64,000 bases of DNA from Periconia sp. R9002 (taxonomy: Eukaryota; Ascomycota; Dothideomycetes; Pleosporales; Periconiaceae). How positions within the stretch are numbered: the stretch's first letter is position 1; each line of letters opens with the position of its first letter. Location of the stretch: the NCBI GenBank assembly GCA_023627715.1, contig JAMAHW010000050.1, forward strand, positions 62,001 through 126,000. Reading direction: 5' to 3'. Made by a program: the position numbers and the translations under genes. Shown here one piece after another: positions 22,023 to 35,700 of this stretch. A model generated the notes under the pieces. That model worked only from the letters and a program-made list of their open reading frames with translations, was not told where the DNA came from and searched no databases.

Positions 22023-23297
22023 ATGAAGTACATCCTCATCGCCTCTCTTCTCTCCTCGGCCGTCCTGGCTGCACCCATGGCACAGAAGGGTCAGGCTACG
22101 GGTCAGGGCAACACCCGGGGTAATGCTAATACAGGTGCTGGCACCGCTACCGGACAAACAAATGGCGCTCAGAACGCTGGAAATGCGCAGACTGGAGCTG
22201 CAAACGCCCAAACTGGAGCTGGAGCCGCAAAGGGTACTGCAGGACAGGCTCAGGGTGCTATCCCGCAAACTGCTGCTCCAGGTTCTGCTGGCACCAACCA
22301 GACTCCTGCTCCTGGCTCCACTGGGGGAACACCCACTGCGGGTGACCTTGCCACTGCCGTCGCCAACTGGCAGGCCGACACCTCCATGGTCTCCAACTTC
22401 CTCAACACCGGCGCTTCTATCCAGAACGATGCCCAGTTCAAGCAAGCCGCGCTGGTGGCATTCAACGCGGAGGTTGATGAGCTCAACCACAAGGCCATCA
22501 TCGACGCAGCCAACGCCAACATGCCTCAAGTACAGTCCGCCAACAGCACCCTCGCTACTGGTGGCGCTTTCCAGGACGTTGTCGACAAGCTTATGATCAT
22601 GTCCATGCAGGGCCGTGTCGCGGCGAACAACATTGACCTCATCAACCAGAACCGTTGCGTCAATGGTGAGTCAAACTGTTTCTCTCTCTACAGAAGAATG
22701 AACACTAACGGCATGATTTAGTCCTTCCCAACATCGATGCCTACATGGCATCCACTGGATCTACAAGCCAGGCTGTCCGTCCCACCGCCTGTGATCAGAC
22801 TGGTGTACAGGGCGGCGTCCAGGGAGGCGGCGCAACTCTGCCCGGCGATGCCCCTGGTAGCCCTGCAGCAGCTTTCGCTGCCGCTAAGGCTCTTGCCTCC
22901 GGAACCGGTAACGGAGCTGTACAGAACAGTGCTTTCCCAGTTCCAGCTGCCGGTGCTGCTCAGGGTACAGGCGCCGCTGGTGAGTTTCCCTCCCTCCATC
23001 TACACTATATTAGCATCACTGACATGAGTTATAGGTAACCAGACTCCCGCTCAGGGACAGGCCGCTCAGGGACAAGCCGCTCAGGGACAAGCCGCCCAAG
23101 CCGGTGGTGCTCAGCGTGCCGGTGCTCAAGGCGCTGGTGCTCAAGGCGCTGGTGCTCAAGGCGCTGGTGCTCAAGGCGCTGGTGCTCAAGGCGCTGCCGC
23201 TCAAGGCGCTGCCGCTCAAGGCGCTGGTGCTCAAGGTGCCGGTGCTGCAAAAGCTGCCGGTGCGGCCAAGGCCAATGGCAAGGGCAAGGCAAACTAA
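22023..23297 (+). CDS. Secreted Ala/Gly/Gln-rich protein with C-terminal tandem repeats
   Basis: Three exons, 22023-22665, 22722-22979 and 23035-23297, give 387 residues. A signal peptide (MKYILIASLLSSAVLA|APMA) is followed by a Gly/Asn/Gln/Thr-rich region, then a folded-looking segment (about residues 118-225) with DLATAVANWQADTSMVSNFL, VAFNAEVDELNHKAIIDAA and VVDKLMIMSMQGRVAANNID. Two Cys, in NRCVN and TACDQ, bracket the end of that segment. The C-terminus is built of five-residue repeats: GQAAQ and then GAQGA. The helical core recalls fungal secreted surface-binding proteins, but I cannot assign a family. A role at the cell wall or surface is inferred. Confidence 0.85.
23050..23240 (+). 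repeat. 15-bp coding minisatellite
   Basis: Tandem 15-bp units inside the last exon of the secreted protein: about three GQAAQ-coding units (23055-23100), then from 23121 five identical units encoding GAQGA, two encoding AAQGA, and one more GAQGA. Near-identity at the DNA level points to recent expansion or homogenisation. Confidence 0.9.
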
Positions 23298-24232
23298 GGA
23301 GAGGAAAGGGATGGAGGAGAAGAATGATGGGTACTGGGATATTGAAACTCTTGACACTAATAGTTCGGTGACTAGATGAAACCGATTCCGCTCCTTTATT
23401 GAAGGGTACGCTGCACACGATTGTTTGTTTTCTTTTTTTCATAACTGTATATATGTGTCTGGAGATGGATGAGAGATGTGGAATAGATGATGTTGATGTT
23501 TTCAAACTCTTTCGTGCTGTAGCCGGTTTTGAAGCGATGTTTAACTCTGACAATGTGGAAGAAAATGAAGAGGTGAGTTTGCAGATCAAAGGAGGGTACA
23601 GTAATGACATGGAGTTTCGGGTTTCAGACCTGAGTCGATTTGAAATCCCGTATAGCCTATACGGTTTCATCCAGGTGGTCATTGTGAGAGTAATGACGTT
23701 TGAAACAGAAGAGAAGAACATGATTGTCGCATGGAGTGCAGGCAGCAAGCGAAAGGCCTCGGCAGGCTGAAACATTCCGGCGAGATGATTGCGTAGGTAC
23801 CTAGGTATATAGGTGGGCGGGAGAGGTAGCTATGTATAGACCTATGATGAGTGACTGACCAGCTACCTAGGTATGTAAGCAAGGCTAGGGTCAAGTACGT
23901 TACCGTAACCTACATGATCTGTACGGCACACTACTCCACTCGTCGCGAGATGTGCACATACGTGTATATATGATGCAAAAAAAAAAGAGGCCATAACTGC
24001 AGTGGTAGATGTAATGGTTGATGCTGCGTAGTGACGTTGAAGGTCATACATATGCATGCATGCATAGGTACGGGTAGTAGGCCCACGTCTTCGTTCGCCA
24101 AGCGCCGCAGTGCAGCGCATCCATATGGCTGACACTCACTCGCTCGACACCAGCTAGACGTTAGCGACTGTCTGCCAACGTCGGCCTGTTTCCTGTGCTC
24201 TCTCATAGTCCACACTGTAGAAGAGATTACCC
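23298..24232. other. Intergenic region with CCTAGGTA palindromes
   Basis: The 3' flank of the secreted protein and promoter of the RING gene. Two CCTAGGTA-type palindromes (about 23793-23809 and 23864-23873) and a GCATGCATGCAT run (about 24053-24065) are present. No coding sequence is supported. Confidence 0.5.
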
Positions 24233-27200
24233 ATGGCCGACGACAGCCCGGCGCCAGTGGATCTGGAGAAGGAGTTGTCATGCTCGGTAAGTGGCAGGTG
24301 CACATCTACCATCTTTCATCCCAACTCACTTTACCCCAGATATGCACAGATCTTCTATACCAGCCCTTGACCCTCCTTGACTGCTTGCACACCTTCTGCG
24401 GCGCTTGTCTCAAGGAATGGTTCGTCTTCCAAGCCTCGACCGCCACTTCTCTGCACCCGTATACTTGCCCCTCGTGCCGCGCCTCGGTGCGCTCCACCCG
24501 ACCCAACGCTACCGTCACCACCCTGCTAGACATATTCATTCAGGCAAATCCTCACCGGGGAAAAAGTGAAGAGGACAAGAAGTCGGACAGGGAAAAATTC
24601 AAATATGGAGACAATGTGTTGCCCAAATTGCGACGGAGAGGTGGTGATGACCAGAATGACGAAGAGAGGAGGCTTCTCGAGAGCGTGCAGCAGATGAGCT
24701 TGCAAGACGTCGGCATCGAGCCATCGTCTGGCCCAAGTACTTTGGAGCCTCCCAGGGAGAGGAGGAGAAGAGAAAGAAGTCGCGAAGGGAGAAATCATAG
24801 TGCAGATACAAGGAGAAGTAGGGATGACGGGCGTTCGGCCAGTAGGAGCGCTGCAGCAACCCCTTCCTCGAGGGATGCCATCCCGCCGCGAGTTGTGGAA
24901 CACCAGTCTAGTCTGAGGTCACTGCTCAGCGCTTCAGAGCTGGACTCGCAGGAGATGGAGGAAGAGATTATGCGTCAGATAATGGAGGATGGCTTATTGG
25001 ATGGCATAGATTTAAATAATATTGACGTCGCCCAAGAGGACGAAATTAGCGAAAGAATAGCACAAGCATACAGAAGACGGCAAACACAGCGACAACGAGA
25101 ACGAAGGGAGAGAAGGGAGAGGTTGGCGCGAGAGGGGCAGATCAATTCTGGATACTCGACACCTCCAGAGGTTCGCAGTCCAGCAACCCGTGAGGATGAA
25201 CAACGCCGAAGGCCACACGGACGGTCTGAAAGTGGTGCATCTACGCCTCGGGATAGAGAAAGGAGCAATCGCCCACCGATATCTCGTCCTGGACTTCTTG
25301 ATGTTGCCAACCAAGGCTCCCAATCGCGACATCTTCGTTCATCCAGTCAAGGCAGCTCAAGATCAACAAGAAGTGAGCATCGCCCTGCTCCCCTCTCACT
25401 TTCCTCACGCCAAACACCTAGCTTGTCGCAAACAAGTCTGGATTCTCGGCCAGCTACATCTCACCCACCCCCTACCCGAAGGCGACAATCCGATAACCAA
25501 CAACACAGTACGTTGGCAGAGCGACAGCAGTTCCGTAACAATATCCAAGCAACTTCGTCATCCACTCCTGGTTCTCCACGTCGACCAGCCTTTGATGCAC
25601 CCCTGACTGAGAGTTCGATGAGTAATACGGCTGTAGTTAATTCACCGCTTTCGTCGCCTCTCGCCAGCACTCCTCCTATATCATCCACGAATCCAACTTC
25701 AAACTCACGACGAACAACAGATCCCGCAGGGTCGCGGCAGTTACGACGCACTGGCAATGGCACTCCACCAACAACAATTCCTTCGTCTCTACCTCGCGCA
25801 ACTACGGATCCATCAACGATCGAATCCCAAGCACGGTCAACTGTATTGGCTACACCCATTTCACATACTCTGCATGTGGAACCACAAATCACATGCCAGT
25901 CGTGCAAAAAAGATCACATAGAATACGATTTACACTACAATTGTTCCCGTTGCGACGACGGTACATTCAATCTCTGTCAACGTTGTTATCGTACGGGCAA
26001 AGGTTGTAAGCATTGGTATGGTTTTGGGTGGGCGGCTTGGCCAGCATATCAACGAAACGCGCCACCTAATGGCTACCCTTCATCGCATGAGTATCCGCAC
26101 ATAATGCGTGGTCGTCGATATAGGCGCCCACAGAGTCCACTCAAAAATAGCACCTCTGAGCCAGGCAGATTCATGAGCGAAGAAGACCCTAACCACAGAC
26201 TAGAAGATGGAGTGTTTTGCGATATCTGCTCGGCTTGGGCAAATGCATGTTACTGGAAATGCGACTATTGCAATGAAGGGGAGTGGGGATATTGCAATGA
26301 TTGCGTAAATCAGGGACGACACTGCACTCATGCATTACTACCCATCACCCATGTCGCAAACAAGAAAGCATCTTCATCAAGCCATCTACCAGAGACAGAT
26401 GGTTCTTCGACTCCACCAGCCTCACAACTTGCACCTCCCAATGTCGCGGATGATGCGATAACTACGTCCCCTCCCTTGACACCCAAGTCAGCATCATTGA
26501 TAGGTGGCCCTGGTGAAGTCACCCTGGCAAATTCGATTTACCGCCCTCTGACGTTTACGGTCTTGTGTAATATATGCACATATCCCATCCCGCCTTCCCA
26601 TACGCGCTTCCACTGCTCAACATGCAACGGCGGGGATTACGATATTTGCAGCCCCTGCTACAAGAAGCTCGTGATGATAGGAAAGATAGGTGAGACGAAC
26701 GGTATGAATGGATGGCGTAGATGTCTGCGTGGGCATCGAATGATCGTCGTCGGATTCGAGGATAGGGATGGGGGGCAGCGCCGTGTCGTCGTGCGCAGTT
26801 TAGTGGGTGGTGTGTCGTTGCGCGAAGATGAATCATCTACTTTGAAAAATACAGAGGGCAAAAACAGCAACACATCAGGCAAAACTACGACAATGCAATC
26901 CTGGACATCTTCACACAAAGGAGAGGAAAAATGGACATGGCGCGAACACGACGGCTCTCGGCAACACCATTCGTCATCATCATCTACCTCACCTTCCCCT
27001 CATTCTACGCACCCGCCCCAGCGCCGCTTCCCTCCTGATGGAGGTGTCGGCCTGCGCTTGCAAGCTCGATGGTCGTACTACCCTTCCCCGGATGCTCGTG
27101 ATGAATTGGCATTTCCCAAGTTCGCCGAGATCACAGAGGCCGAGGACATTAATGGGGATTGGTTTTGGGGTGTGTATGCGGGGTCCAAGGGGCTTTTCCC

Positions 27201-27255
27201 TGGAGGGTATGGTAGAATTGTTGGGGGCAATGTGGAGAGGCAGGGCGTGGTGTGA
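24233..27255 (+). CDS. RING / triple ZZ-type zinc finger / SH3 protein, probable E3 ubiquitin ligase
   Basis: Two exons, 24233-24286 and 24340-27255, encode 989 residues. The start MADDSPAPVDLEKELSCS leads straight into a C3HC4 RING (CSICTDLLYQPLTLLDCLH, then TFCGACLKEW and CPSC), with the intron between the first two zinc ligands. A long basic, Ser-rich linker follows, with a possible coiled helix (AQAYRRRQTQRQRERRERRE near residue 260). Three Cys-rich ZZ-like fingers lie at about residues 536-580 (ITCQSCKKDHIEYDLHYNC), 644-690 and 761-800. The C-terminus is SH3-like (LQARWSYYPSPDARDELAFP, then GDWFWGVYAGSKGLFPGGY). RING proteins of this build in fungi are often annotated CHFR-like ligases, but no FHA domain is present. 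The substrate is unknown. Confidence 0.85.
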
Positions 27256-27842
27256 TTTTGAGCCGCCTGAGTTCGCACTTAATGGTGTAAGGAACATGAT
27301 GATTTTAGTATGTAGATATATGACTTGGGGATGAGGTTACATTCAATCTATCTTGAATAAGCATAGCGACAATGACAATTATTCATACCGTATCTTTGCA
27401 TAGTGGTGACTGCCCGTGGTCACCTCAGTTGAGCCCGTCATGGTTTCCTGCCATGCTCTATGTTACGGGGCAAGCCGGAACGGCTTGATAGACATAAATA
27501 GCATGTGGTCATGGGTGAACACAGTATAAAAAAGCATATTACTACTGAGTGAGTTGATGCACCTACTCTTCTCGCATCGATTCCTTCTTCTCTCCCAGTT
27601 CGGCTCTTGGCTGACCTTCATTCATCTGACCCTTGGAATAGCAGCTGGAAATTACAACAGTGTCGCTCCATCTTCTCCTGCTGTCACATACTTCCTTTTC
27701 GACTACCCCCTTTACCATTCTTTGCCCCATGTTCCATTTTCCCACCAATCTACCACCTACTCATCCAGGCTCTCTCATAATACTTACGATTACCTACGGA
27801 GGCAGCAGTGCCCATGATCATCTGCATCCACAATACAATCAA
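27256..27842. other. Convergent intergenic region
   Basis: The region between the RING gene stop and the EBP-like gene 3' end. No gene is supported; it presumably holds both 3' UTRs. Confidence 0.55.
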
Positions 27843-29475
<1,633 letters not shown>

Positions 29476-30548
29476 GGTATCACGGATTCAGAATGGACCC
29501 GCCACGCGAGAGATCTCTCAATGAGGTGTGGACCTTGGAAGTAGCCGGTGAGACTCGTCTCGAGGGCCGTGGTGCCCAAGCTTCCAGACAAAAGGGTCAC
29601 GAGTGCCACCAGCGGCCAATGATGTGCCTAGTTTCTGGTGCAGCGTGGGAGCGGAAGATGAGGAAGATCGTGAATATCTATTTGTGGCAGGCGGTGTGAG
29701 GATTAATGCTTCGTCTACACATGCTAGCGACGGCAGAACACCGGCCAGCGTCTTCGCAGCCTCCAGACCCTGGTCCTTCTGGTCATGTGGGCACAATTCA
29801 CAGTCTAAGCTTGCACTTATTCGTTTGCTCAATTTCCTTTGGACCGTCTGGCCAACTTCTTTATAACCATTTTCGCCTCCCACTTCTACAATCACTCCAC
29901 TTCAATTGTTTTCTTACACCAACTCATCGCAACACAAGACAAATGCACGAACAACTCCGGCTGGCAACCTCGACGTTTTTTCCTATGTACCAGCGACGAC
30001 GATGACAACGATGCACCCCAAATCGACCACGGTGCCTGTTGCTATAAATGCACGAACAAACCTAGGCACTTTTGCTATCCCTCGGAATCAGACGCGGAAT
30101 GAAAACTACCGCAATCGCAAGACAGAACGCCAAAGCTGTGAAACAGTGCCCCTCGGCGCAATAAAGAGCATTACCACCAATCTATGGTGTGCCGAGAGGA
30201 GACGTCAAAGAGATATACCCCAACGCCCTATAACATTGGAACCCAAACACCGGCCTCACAGGAAAAGAGGCCACAAATACACAACCCATCCGGAAAATGC
30301 AGTAAGAAGACTCGTCCAAAGGAATATGCCGGAGAAATAGTGACACACAGTCACTTTCGGAGAAAATCGAACGCTGAGTGTAAGCCTGCCTTCACGTCGT
30401 TCGCACCCAATTGAAAGATTCGTGAGCGTCAGCGGCAGGTAACTGCAACGTCCGCTCCACTCATCAAAGTCAGATCAGGCCGTAAGCGTAGTCGGCGTAG
30501 CAAGAAAACTCGTTACATCATCCACGATCCGTCAAGCTTGATCCACAT
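29476..30548. other. Intergenic region
   Basis: About 1.07 kb between the EBP-like start and the PP1-subunit stop. Open frames are present but none has a domain or a good splice context. No gene is supported. Confidence 0.5.
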
Positions 30549-32786
30549 TCAGACACAAGCTTGCGGTGCGTGCTGCTGTTCAGAAAACATACTGACGTGC
30601 TTGTTGTAACCATACTGGTAAGAAGATGTCATATAATTCTCGGGTCCAGAGCCAGTGAGAGGACCAGGCGATGTTGATTGAGACGAGAAAAGACTGCGTG
30701 ACGCCGACTTTACATCAGTGGCACCATCCACCTGCGTTGGCAATTGTGGAGACGGGGGACTGTTGGATACAGAAGACTGATTGCTTCCAGATTTCTCACC
30801 CAGAACGTACTCCACTGCGCTGTCTGTGTGACTATTCTTTGCGGCAGGAGTAGTCGCCTTGGGAGAGCCCCTAGAAGGGGTACCGTACTGAAATAACAAT
30901 TAGCGTCCAGTTAAGGCCGATCCAGAGGACGGTGGAGAACGTACAAAGCAAAACTTCTGGATCAATTCGTTATATTCGGCCGATTGCAAGCCCGGTTTCG
31001 CCGAGGACGCGCCATCAGGACGAGTTCCAGGAACAAGAGGGCCCGCAGAACCAGGCGTAGAACTGGAAACCGAATTTGAGCCTGGAGCACCTGGCTCGTT
31101 ACCAAAACGACCGTCAGATCCTTTTGTGCTAGCATTAGTTTTGATGCCACTACGATCGCCAAGAGCATTTTGGGCGTTTGAAAGGGCAGCTGAAAGCGAA
31201 GCACCAAAGTCATAGCGAGTAGAGAACGCCTGGGGACCAGAGCTTTGTTGTCGAGAGGCCTGATCGGGGTACAAGCTTCCACGCTTGCTCCTTGGTTTTA
31301 GACGAATAGAGGAGCTGGGGGAGTCGCCGAAGACAGCGCGCCCTGCACCAAATTCGAAACCCTGGCCGAAGTCATCATCAAAAGAGCCTACGGGCATAGA
31401 TTTGGGACGAGGAGCCGGAGGAGAATGGCGGCTCCGAGGTATTGGTCGAGGTTTGCCACTATTGCCCTTTGACCTCTGTTGCACCTTTTTGGTGAAATCA
31501 ACTTGGTAGTTAATTGAGTTGTTATTGTCCCAAAATTCCTGTCCGTTAACTTGATAACGCACGCAGAGCAGCAGTGTTTTGGAGTCCAAGTTGGCTTGGT
31601 CAGCTAGTTTGATGTTGAAGTTGAAACGGTCGTAACCGTCTTCCCGCTGCTTTCTGCGCACATCGTTGTTGTATTCTGCAACCACTTCAGAGGTCGTCTT
31701 CCAGTAGTCTAACGTGAAACGAGCTACGACGACCTTGTGGAAAGAAATGTTAGCGCATGCCACAGTACCAATCAGAGTCTTGTTGTCAGATGCCATGAAG
31801 ATACGCTCCACTCGGACGGGCATTGTTTGTCGCTCGTACGAGTCTGATGTAGGGAAGTTGGCGAGCTTGATTTCCCATTCGGGTTCTTTGGGCTGACGTG
31901 GGTCGAGAAATGGATATTCGCTCTCGCTATCGTATGTTTCTACTGGGGAAGAGCCTGCACTAACAGCAATGGGACGATCCACTGCGAGGAAATGACGGAC
32001 TTGCTCCATGTCTTCGTTGAAATGGACGGCCTTGTGGTATGTTGGAGTGCCTGGCATACTTGATGGTCGACGATGCGAAGCAGGCCTGAGAGCAGGCTTG
32101 ACTAATTCACCAGATTTCTTGCGCAGAAGCGGCGGTTTTATCCGCAGCTCGTCATCCTCGGCATCGCTACCGTCCGACGAACTAATTACTGGCTGTGTAT
32201 CTAGTGCAGTAACCAGATGTTGACTCAAGACAATTTCGCTCGAGGACCGCGAGTGAGAAATCTTGCGAGCATCGGCACTTAGAGGTTGAGGTGATGAAGC
32301 AGACCCGAGGCGATCATTGGTGGCACCATCCCGGTTCGGCGAGCTAGATCTTTTGATGGGGATATTCTGGAGTGCCTCTTGCAATTCCTTCAGGTTGCCA
32401 ATGCTCCGGCCTCGGTCCTCGTCATCGTCGGAAGAGTCAGGCGGAGTGGAGATGGCACCTGACGGAATCAGAAGATTGTTCACAGGAGGGGGTGACTGGC
32501 GGAGGCTACCGTGTACATGGGGTCCATGGCCGCTCGAAGCGTCCACAGAGTGGGTCATGCCGTTCGTCTGGCCATTGGCAACGGTGTTGTTGATGGTATT
32601 GATGGAAGGCGAGCGACGGTGCTTGTTGAGGTAAGAGGTGGAGGATAGGGAACGAGGCAGTGCCGGTCGCTGGGCGGTGGGAGGTGAAGAAGGTAGTTGC
32701 TCAACGTAGGAATGGGACCTGCTCAATACAGGGCTGTTGGGTTTGGAGGTTGCAGGCGACCTTTGCGAGGGCGGCGTGTAAGGCAT
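30549..32786 (-). CDS. Glycogen-targeting PP1 regulatory subunit, CBM21 domain (GAC1/PIG-like)
   Basis: Two exons, 30945-32786 and 30549-30887, give 726 residues. The N-terminal 250 residues are Ser/Pro-rich and disordered. THE RVxF-type docking site KAVHF for the PP1 catalytic subunit lies in YHKAVHFNEDMEQVRHFLA near residue 263. A CBM21 domain follows: VRVERIFMASDNKTLIGTV, ISFHKVVVARFTLDYWKTT, then RFNFNIKL and the glycogen-contact region QEFWDNNNSINYQVDF. The second half is again low complexity. Family members (yeast Gac1, Pig1/2, animal PPP1R3) target protein phosphatase 1 to glycogen synthase and promote glycogen storage. The intron follows ELIQKFCF and resumes with YGTPSRGSPKATT; reading through it would end at a stop after 14 residues. 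Confidence 0.88.
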
Positions 32787-35700
32787 TCGGCCGACTGAGA
32801 CAGCTGGAAAGGGTTGATGTAATGAGCAGAGGATTAGGGGCTCGGAAGCATTACAAAAAAAGAAGGGATTCGCGGGAATTAAGAGTCTGTATAGCGGGTT
32901 AGTTGGCTGTGGTGTGACTACACAAACGAAGTTTTATGACACATGACAAAGGCGAGCGGTGGCGTCACGCTGACTGAGACAAATGCAGGAAACCACAACG
33001 TCGCACAAGAGAAGAGATGAGAGGAGAACAAGAAGGAAAAAGAAACACAAACTTACAGTAAATAGCTGATGGAGCTGCTCTGCGGGGAGCTGCTCACGGG
33101 GGAAGACGGGAGTAGGTGGAGTTGCACAGCTAATCAAAGCGGTGACGTCGAGGGAATTGGGAGTGGGCAGTGGAGCCTGGGATCCAGAGAGAAGAAAAAG
33201 AAGAGATGCAACAACAAGAACGGGTGGATTCGAGTGGGGGGAGCCTGGATAAAGGAAAGAGTGATGGAGGTGAGGTTGCCGGTGACTTCCGTGAGGGGGG
33301 GGAGGAGGATACAGAGAGTACACGCGAGTATGGCGTCGGACGGGGAGGCGATGGGTAGAGGGAGTGCCGGGGGAGGAAGGATTGCCAGAAGACCTTCGTT
33401 GGGATGAAAGGGCGATTTGAAGCCTAGTAAATAGTACAGTAGGCGGCTGGCAATGGCAATGGCAATGGGGAGTGGAGGGCGTGGGGAGAGAAAAAGAGGA
33501 GGAAGCGGTGGTGGAGCCCCGGAGGTGGAGATATGTTGAGGGCAGGGAGGCGACTATTGGCGACAGGCAAGCGTAGCGTCTATTACTGTAACTAGGTAGG
33601 CAGGTAAGGTAGGTAAGGTAGTTGGAGCAAAACTTCTCCAGAACAGACAGAGGAGTCTCCAGCAAGCGGGCTGTGGGCAAGTGGGCAGGACAAGGACAGG
33701 GCAGGGCAGGTAGATGCGAAGCGAAAATGGTGGCTTGACCCACTCACCCACCCACCTGCAACCGCTGCACTCAACAGACAGGGCAGGGGCTGCAGGCGCA
33801 GGCTAGACATGCTAGGGTGCCCGCCCGACCCGGCTCAACCAAGGAAATCCAGCGTGCATGGGCCTCCCTCGGCCGTGGGCAAGCCGAGAACGACGACGTC
33901 GCGGCCTCTCTCTACTCTACCGTACCGCACTTGAATCCCATTTCTCACCATCATCCATCACATCAGCACCTCCAAAGGAACATGCTGCTCTAAGCCCGCC
34001 GCCCAAGCCACGTCCACGGCGGGGCTCATCCGACAATGGAACGAACCAACGAACCAACGGGACGGGAGACAAGCCAGTAAATAGTCTGGACAAAGGGTGG
34101 CCCGCCACCGAGGCAACAATGTGTAGTTACCAAATATCTACAGTACTGTATCATGGCCTTGTCATGGTCGTCTGTCTGGACTCTGAGTATGTACCCACCA
34201 GGCGGCGAGCACAGCAACAATGATGTAATGCCCCTCGAGTGCGGTGGGTACGTGCGTACGCGCCTAAGAATCCTATCATGCCCGTGCTCGCCTCGCTTCC
34301 GTGTCGAACCACCAATCTCCGCAGCAGCGCAAAAAACAAGAAGCGCATTGTTTCTTTCTTTCTCTGCAGCGACATGTCTCGATGGATGGGATGAGACGCC
34401 ATGCCATGGAATCGTGCGGGAGATGGACGCTGCACTGCGGTACGTACCTGACGTGAAAGGATATATATGTACACGCTGCGATAAGGCGCACGCGGCTATG
34501 TATCGTCTTGTTTGTTGGTTGCAGCCTCCCCAGTCCGAAAAAAAACTGTTTTCGCAGATCGTTGCCCCAAGGAAAATGGCGGGGGCAGTCTGCATCCAAT
34601 CTGCCTCGTTTTCGCTCACACGCATCAAGACGCCATCCCTGAACCGTTCTGACATCCCTGTCCATCGGTGCAGTCATTAGGCGAGCCGCCCCTCGACTCT
34701 CTCATGCTCTTCAAGTCGAGTCCACGGACCAGACGTGTCTTCACGCTTCACCCATCCGGCGCAGTCGCGCAGTCGGGAAACCAACAGCCAAAATTTTCTC
34801 TTTTTCATGGCACACTACTACGCCTGGCTTGGAAAAGGAGCTCCCTCCGCGCCCAACCCCCCAACCGTGGTCCCGTCCAAGCCCTCCTGCAACGCCCCTA
34901 GTCCACTGCGAGATGGTGCATGGTTCCGCTCCGCTCCGTGGGCTGCTCAGCAACTCAGCGGCCACGAATCCACCACTGGAAACTTGACCTCCGCTCGTGG
35001 TACATGTCCGTTGTCGGGCGCGCTTGCATCGCAATCCGGGTGTAGGTACAACCATGTACATAGTCAATGTATATAATCACCAAACCATCCAGTCCTTTGT
35101 TTAGGGCCTCGGGGGGGCCGCATGATACGAGGGGACGTTCGTTCTTCGTCCCCCGCGTCACCACCATATCCAACTCCATGGAGCATTGTACTATTTTCTT
35201 CCAACTTGGCCATTCCTTCGTCGACCCATTTCATCACGACTTGACAATGACTACCCGGCCTTCCCGCTAGGAGATGGATCGAGCGGAAGCGCGGCAAGGC
35301 CGTCGCTAGAAACCGCCGGCGGGCTGCACCAAACACACAGGATGGTTGTTACAGTACAAGTATTTCACAGTAGAAAAAGGCATGCCGGAGGTGCGTCAGA
35401 TGGTGCGATTTCCTTCACCGCCAGCATCAAACATGGGCGTCCCTGGACTTGAGTTGAGTTGCCCACGGGGCGCCCACGAGATGTGCCGCCGCCCAGTCAT
35501 AGTTGCTGTATTTGTCGACATCGCGATCTGGATAGCATGCTGTGTTCCCGTCATACAAATCCCAATGCCACGATTCCTTTTCGCTACAAACAGGATGGAA
35601 AATTGCTCGAAGGGCCCGAGCGCGCGTCCCCCCACTCTCCCCCAAGTCAGAAGACGGTGCGGGCTTTTACATGGATCCCTTGCTCACCCCCCACAGATAG

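Noticed and set aside
32934..33743. 269-codon minus-strand frame upstream of the PP1-subunit gene
   Set aside because: The translation is Pro/Ser/Leu low complexity of a pyrimidine-rich leader, without an initiating context or domain.
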